A stretch of 64,000 nucleotides of DNA from Streptococcus oralis subsp. dentisani. Its GTDB lineage: Bacteria; Bacillota; Bacilli; Lactobacillales; Streptococcaceae. Position 1 is the first letter of the stretch. Every line of letters starts with the position of its first letter. The DNA lies in the NCBI RefSeq assembly GCF_007475365.1, contig NZ_CP034442.1, forward strand, positions 1,302,001-1,366,000, written 5' to 3'. Below are positions 47,169 through 56,157 of the stretch, piece by piece. A program made the position numbers and the translations under genes. The notes below the pieces were generated by a model that was not told the DNA's origin, ran no database searches, and worked only from the letters and a program-made list of their open reading frames with translations.

Positions 47169-48093
47169 ATTGACGAAAGGATTTCTCATCTTTGGTGTGG
47201 TTTCTACAATCCTTGGTTTTATCATGATCATTGTAGGCGCCCAGTCCAATGGTATTCAAAGTTTGCTTGCCATGTCAAAAGACCCCGTCTATGACAATCG
47301 TATCGAAGAAGTTACCTTTGGAAGCGAAGTGGAAAAACTTGATTTGACCCTTGAAGAACACAGCCTAACCATCACAGAGTCTGTAGATGACAAGATCCAT
47401 ATCACCTATCATCCTTCCGTGTCTGGCCGTCACGATCTGACTACTGGCATGAGTGACAAAACACTGAGCGTCACTGACAAACAAGCCTCCCAACATCGTT
47501 TTCTCGGATCAGGAATCGAAGGCCTACTTCATATCGCCAGCAGCTATTCCAACCGTTTTAATGAAGTTATTCTCTCCCTACCTAAAGGAAGAAGGTTGCA
47601 AGCCATCACCGTCTCAGTCAATCGTGGACAGACCTCCATCCGTCAAGCCACCCTTGAAAATGCGACAATCAAAACAAAAGGCTACCACTTAAGAATAACA
47701 GAAAGCTCCATCAAGAACAGTACACTAACGACACCTAGTATTATCAATATTTTTGATACAGAATTGACAGATAGCCAGGTCAAGACGGAAGGGGAACACA
47801 TCTATGCTGAAAATATCAAGGTCCGCGGTAAGGTAGAACTAGACTCTCATAACGACTTAAGACTCTTTCTTTCTAAGACAGAATTCGATCGTATCAATCT
47901 AGATATTTCTTCTCAGCATGGCGGTATCTATCGTAAAGCACAAAGAGAGCATCCTAAACAAAAAGAGAATGAACTTGCCAACCCTTATAAAACTGAAAAA
48001 GCCGATGTCAAGGACCTACTGATTATAAAAGCCAACCAGGATATCTACCTACCTAAGGAGGAAGAGTACTCTTCTCCATCTAGAAACCATTGA
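47161..48093 (+). CDS. DUF4097-type surface beta-helix protein
   Basis: 310 residues with one N-terminal membrane anchor (about residues 9-29), then a domain rich in short strands with repeated turns, as in the DUF4097 putative adhesin/LiaX-like fold. The ATG at 47161 has GAGAGGTG upstream; the longer frame back to 47098 lies inside the previous gene. It completes the PadR-HAAS-DUF4097 set seen in envelope-stress operons. The C-terminal region is lysine- and glutamate-rich. Confidence 0.85.
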   Translation: MRKLTKGFLIFGVVSTILGFIMIIVGAQSNGIQSLLAMSKDPVYDNRIEEVTFGSEVEKLDLTLEEHSLTITESVDDKIHITYHPSVSGRHDLTTGMSDKTLSVTDKQASQHRFLGSGIEGLLHIASSYSNRFNEVILSLPKGRRLQAITVSVNRGQTSIRQATLENATIKTKGYHLRITESSIKNSTLTTPSIINIFDTELTDSQVKTEGEHIYAENIKVRGKVELDSHNDLRLFLSKTEFDRINLDISSQHGGIYRKAQREHPKQKENELANPYKTEKADVKDLLIIKANQDIYLPKEEEYSSPSRNH

Positions 48094-48155
48094 CAAAAAC
48101 GCTTTCATCTGCTAGTCTAAAGATAGAAAATAACCATAAAAAAGGAGGTTCCACC

Positions 48156-49118
48156 ATGACACAAGAATGGTTTGAAAGCGCCGATCTTGAGAAGAAATCA
48201 GCTCAGACGAAATCGGAAATCCAACCCGACCAACCAGATACTTCGGAAACTGTGGAGACCGAACCACAAGCAAGCCAAGAAACACCTGTCTCACCTAAAG
48301 AGTCGGAAACGCATGAGGAGGAAGCTCCCCAAATAACGGAGGAAGACCAAACCGAGGAAGAGGGAGATGGGAAAGCTGAAGAAGAACACAAGCAAGAAAA
48401 ACCTGCAAAAGAGAAAAGCATCTTCAGCAAGGCTTTAGAAAGTCCCTATATCCCAGACATTGACCCCCGCAAAACTGCTCGATTCAAAGAAGAAATCGCA
48501 CTATTTTGGACTTGGTTGCTGGATGCTATCCAAGAACCAACTGCCAGCAAGAATACGGACCAAAAGCATCGTTATAGTGTCTTTGCCCTACTCACCTTGC
48601 TGTCGTCAATCAACCTTTTCTTTAGTATCTATCATATCAAGCACCTCTACTATGGCTATATGATTTCTATTGCTAATGGTTCTCCTAACCAGCTCCCACC
48701 TTTAGATCTCTTTGCCGGGCTTTCGATTCTAGTCGCTAGCGCTCTATTTTACTTTTCCATCATTTTGGGAGGTTTTACTGTCCGACGTGTGTTGGACCAG
48801 GAGAGCGACTTCACATTCCAAGAAGCCTTTGATCGGTATAGCAGACTCTTTGCTATCCCACTTGTCCTAACAGCTCTAGCAAGTTTCTTTGCACTCTTTG
48901 GTGGCTTACGATTTGCTGGCATCCTCACTCTTCTAAGCATGGCCATCTTTGCCCTCGGCAATCTCTTTGTGATTAGCAAGCCAAGTAAGACCAGTAGCCT
49001 TGACCCATTCTATCGTTTCTTACTAGCTGTCTTACTTGATGGCGCTATTCTCTTACCCTTCTTCATTGCAGAGCTTGCGCTGACAGTTGACTACCTTCGC
49101 ACCCTGACATTCTTTTAA
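48156..49118 (+). CDS. Membrane protein with acidic N-terminal tail, unknown function
   Basis: 320 residues. The first 100 are a disordered tail rich in Glu, Gln, Pro and Thr (many EE pairs). A central helix follows, then five to six membrane spans from about residue 145 (SVFALLTLLSSINLFFSIYHI onward). The ATG at 48156 has AAAGGAGG upstream. No family is recognised. Fourth gene of the PadR operon, 62 bases after the DUF4097 gene. Confidence 0.82.
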   Translation: MTQEWFESADLEKKSAQTKSEIQPDQPDTSETVETEPQASQETPVSPKESETHEEEAPQITEEDQTEEEGDGKAEEEHKQEKPAKEKSIFSKALESPYIPDIDPRKTARFKEEIALFWTWLLDAIQEPTASKNTDQKHRYSVFALLTLLSSINLFFSIYHIKHLYYGYMISIANGSPNQLPPLDLFAGLSILVASALFYFSIILGGFTVRRVLDQESDFTFQEAFDRYSRLFAIPLVLTALASFFALFGGLRFAGILTLLSMAIFALGNLFVISKPSKTSSLDPFYRFLLAVLLDGAILLPFFIAELALTVDYLRTLTFF

Positions 49119-49120
49119 CC

Positions 49121-49156
49121 AAAATCCCTGCCATTAGTCAATGACAGGGATTTTTA
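49121..49156. terminator. Bidirectional terminator
   Basis: AAAATCCCTG-CCAT ... ATGACAGGGATTTTT forms a stem with an internal mismatch and U-run on both sides, between the convergent PadR operon and the DUF4299-like gene. Confidence 0.85.
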
Positions 49157-49180
49157 TGCTTACTCTTTTTTAAACGGTGT

Positions 49181-50041
49181 CTACTTGATGCTTGCCACTC
49201 CTTCAAAATCTTGTCCTAGGATGGCTTGTACTTCTAATTGATTGGCATCTAGTTGGTGGTAAAATGCTTTTGGTAGTGACTCTAGGAATTTTTCATAATC
49301 CAAGCGAGCGATGGCTTCATAGTCTTCTGCTTTTGAGCCATCACCAGAAATCTTCACTAGGTCAATCTCCCAAACAAGCTCCTTGCCTGCCAGCTGCTCG
49401 GTATAAGGCGCTGGTACAAAGGGTTCCTTTGGCAAAATCGTCTTGACTCCCTGGGCTAGGTGATAGATACCGTGCACCCTGCCTTGAGCGTCTGGGTAAA
49501 ATTTCACACTGGCAAGGTAGGCATCAGAGCCTTGAACCTTCTTGACCAGCTCTTCAAAACGTGCCAATCCATCCTCAGCCAAAAAACTCTCGAGGTATTT
49601 CTTGTTGAGATAGATAGGGGACAAGAGTCCTTGGCAATATACTAGACGAGCCGCTTTATCAGCTAGATAATTCTTGACTGTTTCTCGGAAATAAGCTTCA
49701 AAGTCAAATTCTTCTAACCCTTCTACCGCTTCCCCCAACTTGCCAGATAGGGCCTGGAGGAGAGTCTCTACAATCTCCCAGTCCGCTCTAGTAAGGAAAT
49801 CTGGAATCACCACTTGATAACCTTTTCGGCTATCCGCATAGTTCACTTTGAAGAGAAATTGCGACTGGCCTCCAATCCCACACTCGATATACTCGAGACG
49901 ATTGAGGGGCTGACGGAGATAGACTGCATCATAACTGTGTGACTCCAAGCCCTCCACCAAGGCCAAGATAGACTTGGCAGTCAAGACCTCCTGTTGTCCT
50001 AGAATACTATCTTTATTTGGGATAAAAAATGTTTTCGCCAT
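49181..50041 (-). CDS. DUF4299-like protein, unknown function
   Basis: 286-residue soluble protein with no signal or membrane span. It begins MAKTFFIPNKDSILGQQEVL. I recall this as a streptococcal family with a DUF4299 label but no known activity. No catalytic motif is evident. It has its own AAGGAGG ribosome site and is flanked by terminators on both sides, so it is a single-gene unit. Confidence 0.72.
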   Translation of the reverse strand: MAKTFFIPNKDSILGQQEVLTAKSILALVEGLESHSYDAVYLRQPLNRLEYIECGIGGQSQFLFKVNYADSRKGYQVVIPDFLTRADWEIVETLLQALSGKLGEAVEGLEEFDFEAYFRETVKNYLADKAARLVYCQGLLSPIYLNKKYLESFLAEDGLARFEELVKKVQGSDAYLASVKFYPDAQGRVHGIYHLAQGVKTILPKEPFVPAPYTEQLAGKELVWEIDLVKISGDGSKAEDYEAIARLDYEKFLESLPKAFYHQLDANQLEVQAILGQDFEGVASIK

Positions 50042-50133
50042 AACTGGCCTCCTTTCAAATCGTTTACATACAGTATACCCTATTTTCCTGAAAGATACAG
50101 AAACAAATTTTAGATTTTTAGATAAAAAGCATA

Positions 50134-50157
50134 GAAAAACAGCCCCTGAAGGCTGTT
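50134..50157 (-). terminator. Terminator of trhO
   Basis: Minus strand: AACAGCC, TTCAGG loop, GGCTGTT, then TTTC. Confidence 0.85.
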
Positions 50158-50161
50158 TACT

Positions 50162-51148
50162 TTATACTGTAGCAACTTGGTCCAAGCTTTCACCGATAGC
50201 AGCTAAGCGCTCCACCACTTCTGCTTGTGTCAATTCATTTTCTGAAACATAGCGGTTGCGTGGGTGAACACGGCACTCGTGTGAGCATCCACGAAGGTAC
50301 TTGTCTTCGTTTTCTTCTGATGTCAAGATACGGCGGTTACAGAAGGGATTTCCACAATTGACATAGCGTTCGCATGGTGTTCCATCAAACCAATCTTTCC
50401 CTACAATGGTAGGGTTGACATGGTTAACATCAACTGCGATACGCTCGTCAAAGACGTACATTTTCCCATCCCAAAGTTCACCTTGGACTTCTGGGTCCTT
50501 ACCATAAGTTGCGATTCCTCCGTGCAATTGGCCAACATCTTTGTAGCCTTCACGGACCATCCAACCTGAGAATTTCTCACAGCGAACGCCACCTGTACAG
50601 TAAACCACGACACGCTTGTCCATGAATTTTTCCTTGTTATCACGAACCCATTGTGGCAACTCACGGAAGTTGCGGATGTCTGGACGGATAGCCCCACGGA
50701 AATGTCCTAGGTCATACTCGTAATCGTTACGTGTGTCAAGGACAACGGTATCTTCGTCAAGAAGGGCTTCTTTGAACTCTTTTGGAGACAAGTAAGCACC
50801 TGTTGTTTCAAGTGGGTTGATATCGTTATCAAAGTCGTTGTCTTCCAACCCAAGGTGGACAATTTCTTTCTTGTAGCGAACAAACATCTTCTTGAAGGCT
50901 TGTTCACTTTCTTCGTCAATCTTGAACCAGAGGTCTTCCATACCTGGGAGGCTGTGAACGTAGTCCATATATTTTTGGGTTGTTTCGTAGTCACCTGAAA
51001 CGGTTCCGTTGATTCCCTCGTCAGCGACTAGGATACGACCTTTAAGGCCGATTGATTTACAGAAAGCCAAGTGATCTGCCGCAAATTGCTCTGCGTTTTC
51101 AATTGGAGTATAAAGGTAGTAAAGTAAGACACGAATATCTTTTGCCAT
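50162..51148 (-). CDS. trhO: tRNA uridine(34) hydroxylase, rhodanese-fold
   Basis: 328-residue protein that adds the 5-hydroxyl to U34 of tRNAs. N-terminal acylphosphatase-like domain (about 1-95), then a rhodanese domain with the active cysteine in [15 protein letters not shown]. The C-terminal part holds a cysteine cluster ([22 protein letters not shown]). The ATG at 51148 begins [14 protein letters not shown], the usual family start; extra residues upstream to 51193 are unlikely. A CodY-like box (AATTTTCAGAATTTT, 51175-51189) lies upstream but is weak. Confidence 0.93.
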   Translation of the reverse strand: MAKDIRVLLYYLYTPIENAEQFAADHLAFCKSIGLKGRILVADEGINGTVSGDYETTQKYMDYVHSLPGMEDLWFKIDEESEQAFKKMFVRYKKEIVHLGLEDNDFDNDINPLETTGAYLSPKEFKEALLDEDTVVLDTRNDYEYDLGHFRGAIRPDIRNFRELPQWVRDNKEKFMDKRVVVYCTGGVRCEKFSGWMVREGYKDVGQLHGGIATYGKDPEVQGELWDGKMYVFDERIAVDVNHVNPTIVGKDWFDGTPCERYVNCGNPFCNRRILTSEENEDKYLRGCSHECRVHPRNRYVSENELTQAEVVERLAAIGESLDQVATV

Positions 51149-51279
51149 AAGATTTGTTCTCTTTTCTATTCTTAAATTTTCAGAATTTTTCATCTAACCA
51201 TACTAGTATACCCACTTGGGAAAACGAATGCAATTTATTTGACCGGAAATTGTAGAGAGAGACCTGCCACTGCACTTCA

Positions 51280-51582
51280 TCAGTAACCATACCGAATCGC
51301 AGATAATTCTCTCAATTTTTTGATCTGCTCGGCTTGACTTTCTGACAAACCCAGCTTGTTTTCAATCAATACACGCGAAAGGTCAACATTCATTTGGCTC
51401 AATATAAATGGAACAGAAGCCCCGTCGTCCCTTAGTCGTCTTTTATAAATCAATAACTGATTTTTCAAGGGAGTAAGTTGAGGCTCATCCTTTATATCTT
51501 CCAGTAGATGATCAAGGATCATCATGGCTTCACAACGTCTTTCGCTTCCTCCTGCAAACCATTTTAATGGTGTCATACTCAT
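51280..51582 (-). CDS. Bacteriocin immunity protein, enterocin A type
   Basis: 100-residue cytoplasmic helical protein. Its pattern (MMILDHLLEDIKDEPQLTPLKNQLLIYKRRL, read in parts) fits the enterocin A immunity family, four-helix bundles that protect against class IIa bacteriocins. No bacteriocin gene is close. It follows a CPBP protease gene on the same strand with 60 bases between, so the two may form an immunity pair. Confidence 0.75.
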   Translation of the reverse strand: MSMTPLKWFAGGSERRCEAMMILDHLLEDIKDEPQLTPLKNQLLIYKRRLRDDGASVPFILSQMNVDLSRVLIENKLGLSESQAEQIKKLRELSAIRYGY

Positions 51583-51642
51583 TTTCCTCCTGAAATTCGC
51601 TTATAAATTGAAACACTATAATTCCTAACTCGCGCCAGTATT

Positions 51643-52332
51643 TTACCCAAACACCCTATGTAAAAAAGTCAGCAGAAATGGTAATGTCGCTACAATATTA
51701 TTAATCACGTGCACCGCATAGGATGGATAAATGCTCTTGGTATAGCGGGTCAAACCGGCAAAGATGATTCCAAATGTTGCAAAGACCAAAATATCTAACA
51801 GACTAGGCAGGCTTGAAAAATGAGGGAGAGCAAATAAAATAGAAGGAAGGAGCAAATCAAGACCAAATCTCGAATGTTTAAAGAAGGCGTGTTGAAGTAA
51901 TCCTCTATAGAGCAACTCTTCCATCAGCGGCACTAGAAAGAACAGAGTTATGTAGATACCTAGCTCAGCAAAATTGGTTTCACTATAACCAATCAATACG
52001 GCCCAACCTTCAGCAGTTGACTGAACATGTTTAGCTGTCTGAACGTTAAAATAAATCTGGAGCACTACCACTAATACTGTCAAAATCGAATACCAAAGCC
52101 ATTTTTTTCTTGGAATGCGAAAGAGATAGCCGTGGCCTATCTTAACAAGAATACCAATCATGACTCCACTAAATAGCAAACTCAAGATATTTCGAATCCA
52201 GAAGAAGTTTCCTATCTGAGAAGAAAATTGCCAATAGTTTTGGACGATAAGAGTCAGCTGAGAAAGACCAAATACGAAAAATAGGTAAGAGAAGACAGCA
52301 CTCATTTTGAAAAGAAGACGATATTTTTTCAT
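51643..52332 (-). CDS. CPBP family intramembrane metalloprotease
   Basis: 229-residue membrane protein with about seven spans. The CPBP motifs are MEELLYRG, FALPHF and HVINN. Related proteins in streptococci (for example PncO in blp loci) are linked to bacteriocin immunity. It is encoded just upstream of an enterocin A-type immunity gene. It is not closely similar to the other CPBP protein at 17.6 kb beyond the motifs. Confidence 0.85.
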   Translation of the reverse strand: MKKYRLLFKMSAVFSYLFFVFGLSQLTLIVQNYWQFSSQIGNFFWIRNILSLLFSGVMIGILVKIGHGYLFRIPRKKWLWYSILTVLVVVLQIYFNVQTAKHVQSTAEGWAVLIGYSETNFAELGIYITLFFLVPLMEELLYRGLLQHAFFKHSRFGLDLLLPSILFALPHFSSLPSLLDILVFATFGIIFAGLTRYTKSIYPSYAVHVINNIVATLPFLLTFLHRVFG

Positions 52333-52404
52333 AATAAATCCCCTATAGATGTATGTGTATCACATCGCCAAAACTCTTAGAACTACTCTTTTCATTTTTG
52401 CATC

Positions 52405-52450
52405 CTAAAAATCACTACCTCCCCTAGAAAACTAGGGAAGGCAGTGATCA
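52405..52450 (-). terminator. Long terminator of the N-glycan importer operon
   Basis: 17-base arms 52411-52427 and 52432-52448 around an AAAA loop, with T-rich sequence on both sides. It lies 43 bases after the ngtS stop codon. Confidence 0.88.
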
Positions 52451-52492
52451 CATTTTTAGGAATTAGGAATGAATACACGAAATCAGTTTATC

Positions 52493-53977
52493 TTATGATT
52501 TTTTGTTTTTCAAGAATTCGTCGTATTGTTTTTGCATTTCGTTCAATACTTTTTCGTAGGCACCTTCAGATTTTAATTTTTCCATCAATTCTGGAATAGC
52601 TTTATCTGGGTCTACAGTACCAGTGTTGATAGCTGTATCGAATTGTTGCATTGTGTTAGAGATTGCTGAGATTTCAGATTTCACACTGTCAGTGTTAAAG
52701 ATGAATCCAAGCGCTGGAGATTCTTTGGCTTCTGCCAATTGTTTCTTAGAATCTTCGATTTGTTGATCTGTAACGTTTTCGTTGATGTAAAGGATCCAGT
52801 TGTTACCAGTGTTCCAACCTGACATGTGAGTGTTTCCTTTGTAAGCATCAAGAACGCGTACACGGTTTTCTTTACCTTCAACTTTTTCCCAGTTCTTGCC
52901 TTCTGGACCGTAAACAAGACCGTTCAAGAGTTCTGGGTTAGTGTTCAAGAGGTTCAACACTTCCATTGATTTTTCTTTGTTCTTAGAGTTGTTTGAGATG
53001 ACAAAGTTAGCAACTTGTGTTGTTTGGTTTTTCTTGATAAAGTTAGTGATTGGTTTGATTTGGATGTCTTTGTTAGCAACACGTGAGAGCAAGCTGTTAC
53101 CGTAGTCAGCTGGTCCTACTGTTTCTTCACGAACGAACCAAGTATCTTGTTGAAGGTCAAATGAAGTGTCGCTTGTTGCTACGTCTTTTGGAATGTATCC
53201 AGCTTCATAGAATTTGTGAAGAGTCTTCAAGTGTTCTTTGAAACGAGGTACTTCGTAACGGTTTACGATCTTAGTAGTATCTCCTTCAAGGTCGATAACA
53301 AATGGAAGTCCATTTGGTACTGGGTAGTCAAAGTTATCAGATGGGATAAAGTTCTTCGTAACCGCAAATGGTACTACGTCTGGAGCTTTTTCTTTGATTT
53401 GTTTCAAGACTGGTTCAAGTGTTTCGTATGAAGTGACACCTGAAATGTCAATGCCATATTTGGCAAGAAGAGCGCCGTTAAAGGCAAAGTTTTGTGACGA
53501 TGCAACGTTGGCTGCAACTGGAACAGCGTAGATCTTACCGTTTACAGTGTTCCCTTTGATGTAAGCTGGATCAAGTGCTTTGTAAAGCTCTGCTCCTTCT
53601 TTCTTGTACAATTCTGTCAAGTCCGCATAAGCACCTTTTTGAGCATTTACGACATAGTTATCTGCAAAAGCGATATCGTAGTTTTCACCTGATGATGTGA
53701 TAACTGACATTTTCTTACCGTAGTCACCCCATCCAAGGTATTGGATATCCAATTTAGCACCAACTTTTTCTTCGATGATTTTGTTGGCATTTTCTAGCAA
53801 TTCATCCAAGTTGTCTGGTTTGTCACCGATTTGGTACATTTTAAGAACAGGTTTGTCACCTGAAGCTGAGTCAGCAGCTTTTTTGTTGTTACCTGAAAGG
53901 TTTCCACAAGCAGCAAGGCTTGCAGCCAAAGCGACTACGCTAGCAGATGCAAAAGCATATTTTTTCCAGTTTTTCAT
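52493..53977 (-). CDS. ngtS: ABC transporter glycan-binding lipoprotein
   Basis: 494-residue lipoprotein, lipobox LAACGN, with a large type 1 extracellular solute-binding fold for oligosaccharides. Two permease genes precede it on the same strand, while no ATPase is present; streptococcal sugar importers of this kind use the shared MsmK ATPase. Gene order matches the pneumococcal NgtS-NgtP1-NgtP2 importer for complex-type N-glycan pieces. Neighbouring mannosidase and hexosaminidase genes support that role. A hairpin between it and the permease gene may raise its level. Confidence 0.82.
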   Translation of the reverse strand: MKNWKKYAFASASVVALAASLAACGNLSGNNKKAADSASGDKPVLKMYQIGDKPDNLDELLENANKIIEEKVGAKLDIQYLGWGDYGKKMSVITSSGENYDIAFADNYVVNAQKGAYADLTELYKKEGAELYKALDPAYIKGNTVNGKIYAVPVAANVASSQNFAFNGALLAKYGIDISGVTSYETLEPVLKQIKEKAPDVVPFAVTKNFIPSDNFDYPVPNGLPFVIDLEGDTTKIVNRYEVPRFKEHLKTLHKFYEAGYIPKDVATSDTSFDLQQDTWFVREETVGPADYGNSLLSRVANKDIQIKPITNFIKKNQTTQVANFVISNNSKNKEKSMEVLNLLNTNPELLNGLVYGPEGKNWEKVEGKENRVRVLDAYKGNTHMSGWNTGNNWILYINENVTDQQIEDSKKQLAEAKESPALGFIFNTDSVKSEISAISNTMQQFDTAINTGTVDPDKAIPELMEKLKSEGAYEKVLNEMQKQYDEFLKNKKS

Positions 53978-54059
53978 GATAAAAACTCCTTTTTTATTTT
54001 TAAACTTATAAACGATTTAATGATTTGTAACTTCAGTCACTAAGATGAAGTTGGGAAGG

Positions 54060-54076
54060 GAGAAACGGTGTTTCTC
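54060..54076 (-). other. Intergenic hairpin between permease and binding protein genes
   Basis: Perfect inverted repeat GAGAAAC-3-GTTTCTC without a T-run. It lies in the 107-base gap before ngtS. Such hairpins often protect or end part of the transcript and set the ratio of binding protein to permease. Confidence 0.55.
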
Positions 54077-54084
54077 AGTAAGTG

Positions 54085-55005
54085 CTATTCTTTCACACCA
54101 CCGATAGTCAAACCTTTAACAAAGTAGCGTTGGAAGAATGGATACAGAATCGCGATTGGAAGGGTTGCAAGAACAACCATGGCCATACGACCTGTTTCTT
54201 TTGGTAGAGCGACTCCCAGTTGGCCAGATAGGCCGACTGCTTTTGCAATGTAGTCCATATTTTGCTGGATTTGCATGAGCAAATATTGCAATGGATACAA
54301 GTTGTCACTCTTGATGTAAAGAAGAGCGTTGAACCAGTCGTTCCAGAAACCAAGAGCTGTCAAAAGAGTGATGGTTGCGATACCTGGAAGTGACAATGGT
54401 AAACAGATCTGGAAGAAGATCCGAGCTTCACTGGCACCATCGATACGAGCGGATTCGAGAATGGCTTCTGGAATGGTCTTCTTGAAGAAGGAACGCATCA
54501 AGATGATGTTGAATGGTGAGAGAAGCATTGGAACAATCAAGGCCCAAACCGTATCACCAAGTTGGAGCAAACGAGTCACCACGATATAGCCTGGTACCAA
54601 ACCAGCATTGAACAACATACTAAGAAGAGCAAAGATCGTAAAGAATCTGCGGTACTTAAAGGTTGTACGTGAGATGGCGTAGGCATAAGTGGTTGTGATG
54701 AAGACGTTGGTCACTGTCCCGACTACTGTTACAAAGACTGAGATAAAGAGCGCTTGGAGGATCTTATCTTTAAACTGAGCTAGGAACTGGAATCCATCTA
54801 CACCGAACTTCGAAGGGAAAAAGCTATATCCATACTGGAGGATGCTCTTTTCATCTGTCACCGAAATGATGATAACGAAGATAAAGGGCAAGATACAAGA
54901 AAGAGCGATCAAACCAGAGATGATACTAAAGAAGATATCTGCTTTCTTACTGAAGGAGTGAATGCCGACATTATCGATTTTTTCTTTTTTAATTTTTTCT
55001 GCCAT
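54085..55005 (-). CDS. ngtP2: Sugar ABC transporter permease, second subunit
   Basis: 306-residue permease of the MalG/LplC type with six spans. The EAA loop reads ESARIDGASEARIFFQICLPLSLPGI. The ATG at 55005 follows AAAGGAGG; the longer frame to 55056 overlaps the first permease gene. It pairs with the permease encoded upstream and the lipoprotein downstream. Confidence 0.88.
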   Translation of the reverse strand: MAEKIKKEKIDNVGIHSFSKKADIFFSIISGLIALSCILPFIFVIIISVTDEKSILQYGYSFFPSKFGVDGFQFLAQFKDKILQALFISVFVTVVGTVTNVFITTTYAYAISRTTFKYRRFFTIFALLSMLFNAGLVPGYIVVTRLLQLGDTVWALIVPMLLSPFNIILMRSFFKKTIPEAILESARIDGASEARIFFQICLPLSLPGIATITLLTALGFWNDWFNALLYIKSDNLYPLQYLLMQIQQNMDYIAKAVGLSGQLGVALPKETGRMAMVVLATLPIAILYPFFQRYFVKGLTIGGVKE

Positions 55006-55018
55006 GCTTTCCTCCTTT

Positions 55019-55948
55019 CTAGAATAGTGCTGAATTTGGATCGACTCGTCTTGCAAGCAAGTTTGATAGGATAACCAGAATCAAACCGACAACGGATTGG
55101 TAAAGACCGGCTGCTGAAGCCATACCGATATCTGCTGTCTGAGTCAAACCATTAAAGACATATACATCCAAAACGTTGGTTACATTGTAAAGCTGACCAG
55201 CATTGTGTGGAATTTGATAGAAGAGACCAAAGTCTACACGGAAGATATTTCCGACTGCAAGGATGGTCAAGACTGTTACAAGTGGAGTCAACTGAGGAAT
55301 GGTTACATTGCGAATACGTTGCCACTTGCTAGCCCCGTCCACTGTTGCTGCTTCGTAATAGGTTGGATCAATTCCCATGATTGTCGCATAGTACATGACA
55401 CTGCTATATCCAAAGCCTTTCCAAATACCTAGGAAAAGGAGAAGGTATGGCCAAATGCCTAAGTCAGCGTAGAAGTTGACTTCCTTCATGCCAATGGACG
55501 TTAGGAAATGGTTGAAGACCCCTTTGTCAATGTTTAGGAAGGCATCTGTAAAGAAACTGATGATAACCCATGACAGGAAGTAAGGGAACAACATAGACGT
55601 TTGGAAAATCTTAACCATTCTCTTAGAGCGAAGCTCGCTGAGGATGATGGCAATCCCTACTGATACAATCAAACCGATAAAGATAAAGCCGAGATTGTAG
55701 AGAACGGTATTTCGAGTGATGATAAAGGCATCTTTTGAACTAAACAAGAATCTGAAATTATCTAACCCGACCCATTTACTATTCACAATACTATCTATGA
55801 AACCATTACTGGTCATATGGTAGTCTTTAAAGGCGACCACATTCCCAAATACTGGAATGTAAAAGAATAGAATCAACCAGAGTGCCCCTGGTAAAACCAT
55901 CAAGAGAAAGATCCAGTTATCTCTCAAGGTCTTTGAAAACTTTTTCAT
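55019..55948 (-). CDS. ngtP1: Sugar ABC transporter permease, first subunit
   Basis: 309-residue permease of the MalF/LplB type with six spans and EAA loop EAATVDGASKWQRIRNVTIPQLTPLV. First gene of the importer operon, under a promoter that carries a cre site. It ends 13 bases before the second permease gene. Confidence 0.88.
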   Translation of the reverse strand: MKKFSKTLRDNWIFLLMVLPGALWLILFFYIPVFGNVVAFKDYHMTSNGFIDSIVNSKWVGLDNFRFLFSSKDAFIITRNTVLYNLGFIFIGLIVSVGIAIILSELRSKRMVKIFQTSMLFPYFLSWVIISFFTDAFLNIDKGVFNHFLTSIGMKEVNFYADLGIWPYLLLFLGIWKGFGYSSVMYYATIMGIDPTYYEAATVDGASKWQRIRNVTIPQLTPLVTVLTILAVGNIFRVDFGLFYQIPHNAGQLYNVTNVLDVYVFNGLTQTADIGMASAAGLYQSVVGLILVILSNLLARRVDPNSALF

Positions 55949-55999
55949 AATTTCCTCCCTTTTTATTCCTAAAAACTGATTTCATCGAATTTTTAGGTT

Positions 56000-56024
56000 T
56001 GATAACGATTACATTATTAGTATA
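56000..56024 (-). promoter_or_regulatory. Promoter and cre site of the N-glycan importer operon
   Basis: Minus strand -10 TATACT (56024-56019) is followed after five bases by TGTAATCGTTATCA (56013-56000), a full match to the CcpA operator pattern TGNAANCGNTNNCA. A site just past the -10 would block transcription when glucose is present. Confidence 0.65.
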
Positions 56025-56060
56025 CTCCTATTTGAAGGCTAGGTTAAACTACTAATTATA

Positions 56061-56100
56061 GAAAAAACTCCACAAATTATTTTTTGTGGAGAAGTTTTTT
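56061..56100. terminator. Terminator of the lipoprotein gene at 56.2 kb
   Basis: CTCCACAAA pairs with TTTGTGGAG, with T-runs on both strands. Confidence 0.85.
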
Positions 56101-56157
56101 ATAAGAAATAGGTTTCACGAGAAACACTTTGCATACGATAAGTGTATTTCCGCTTTA

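Noticed and set aside
51175..51189. CodY box upstream of trhO
   Set aside because: Two mismatches to the 15-base consensus in an AT-rich genome; such matches are common by chance.
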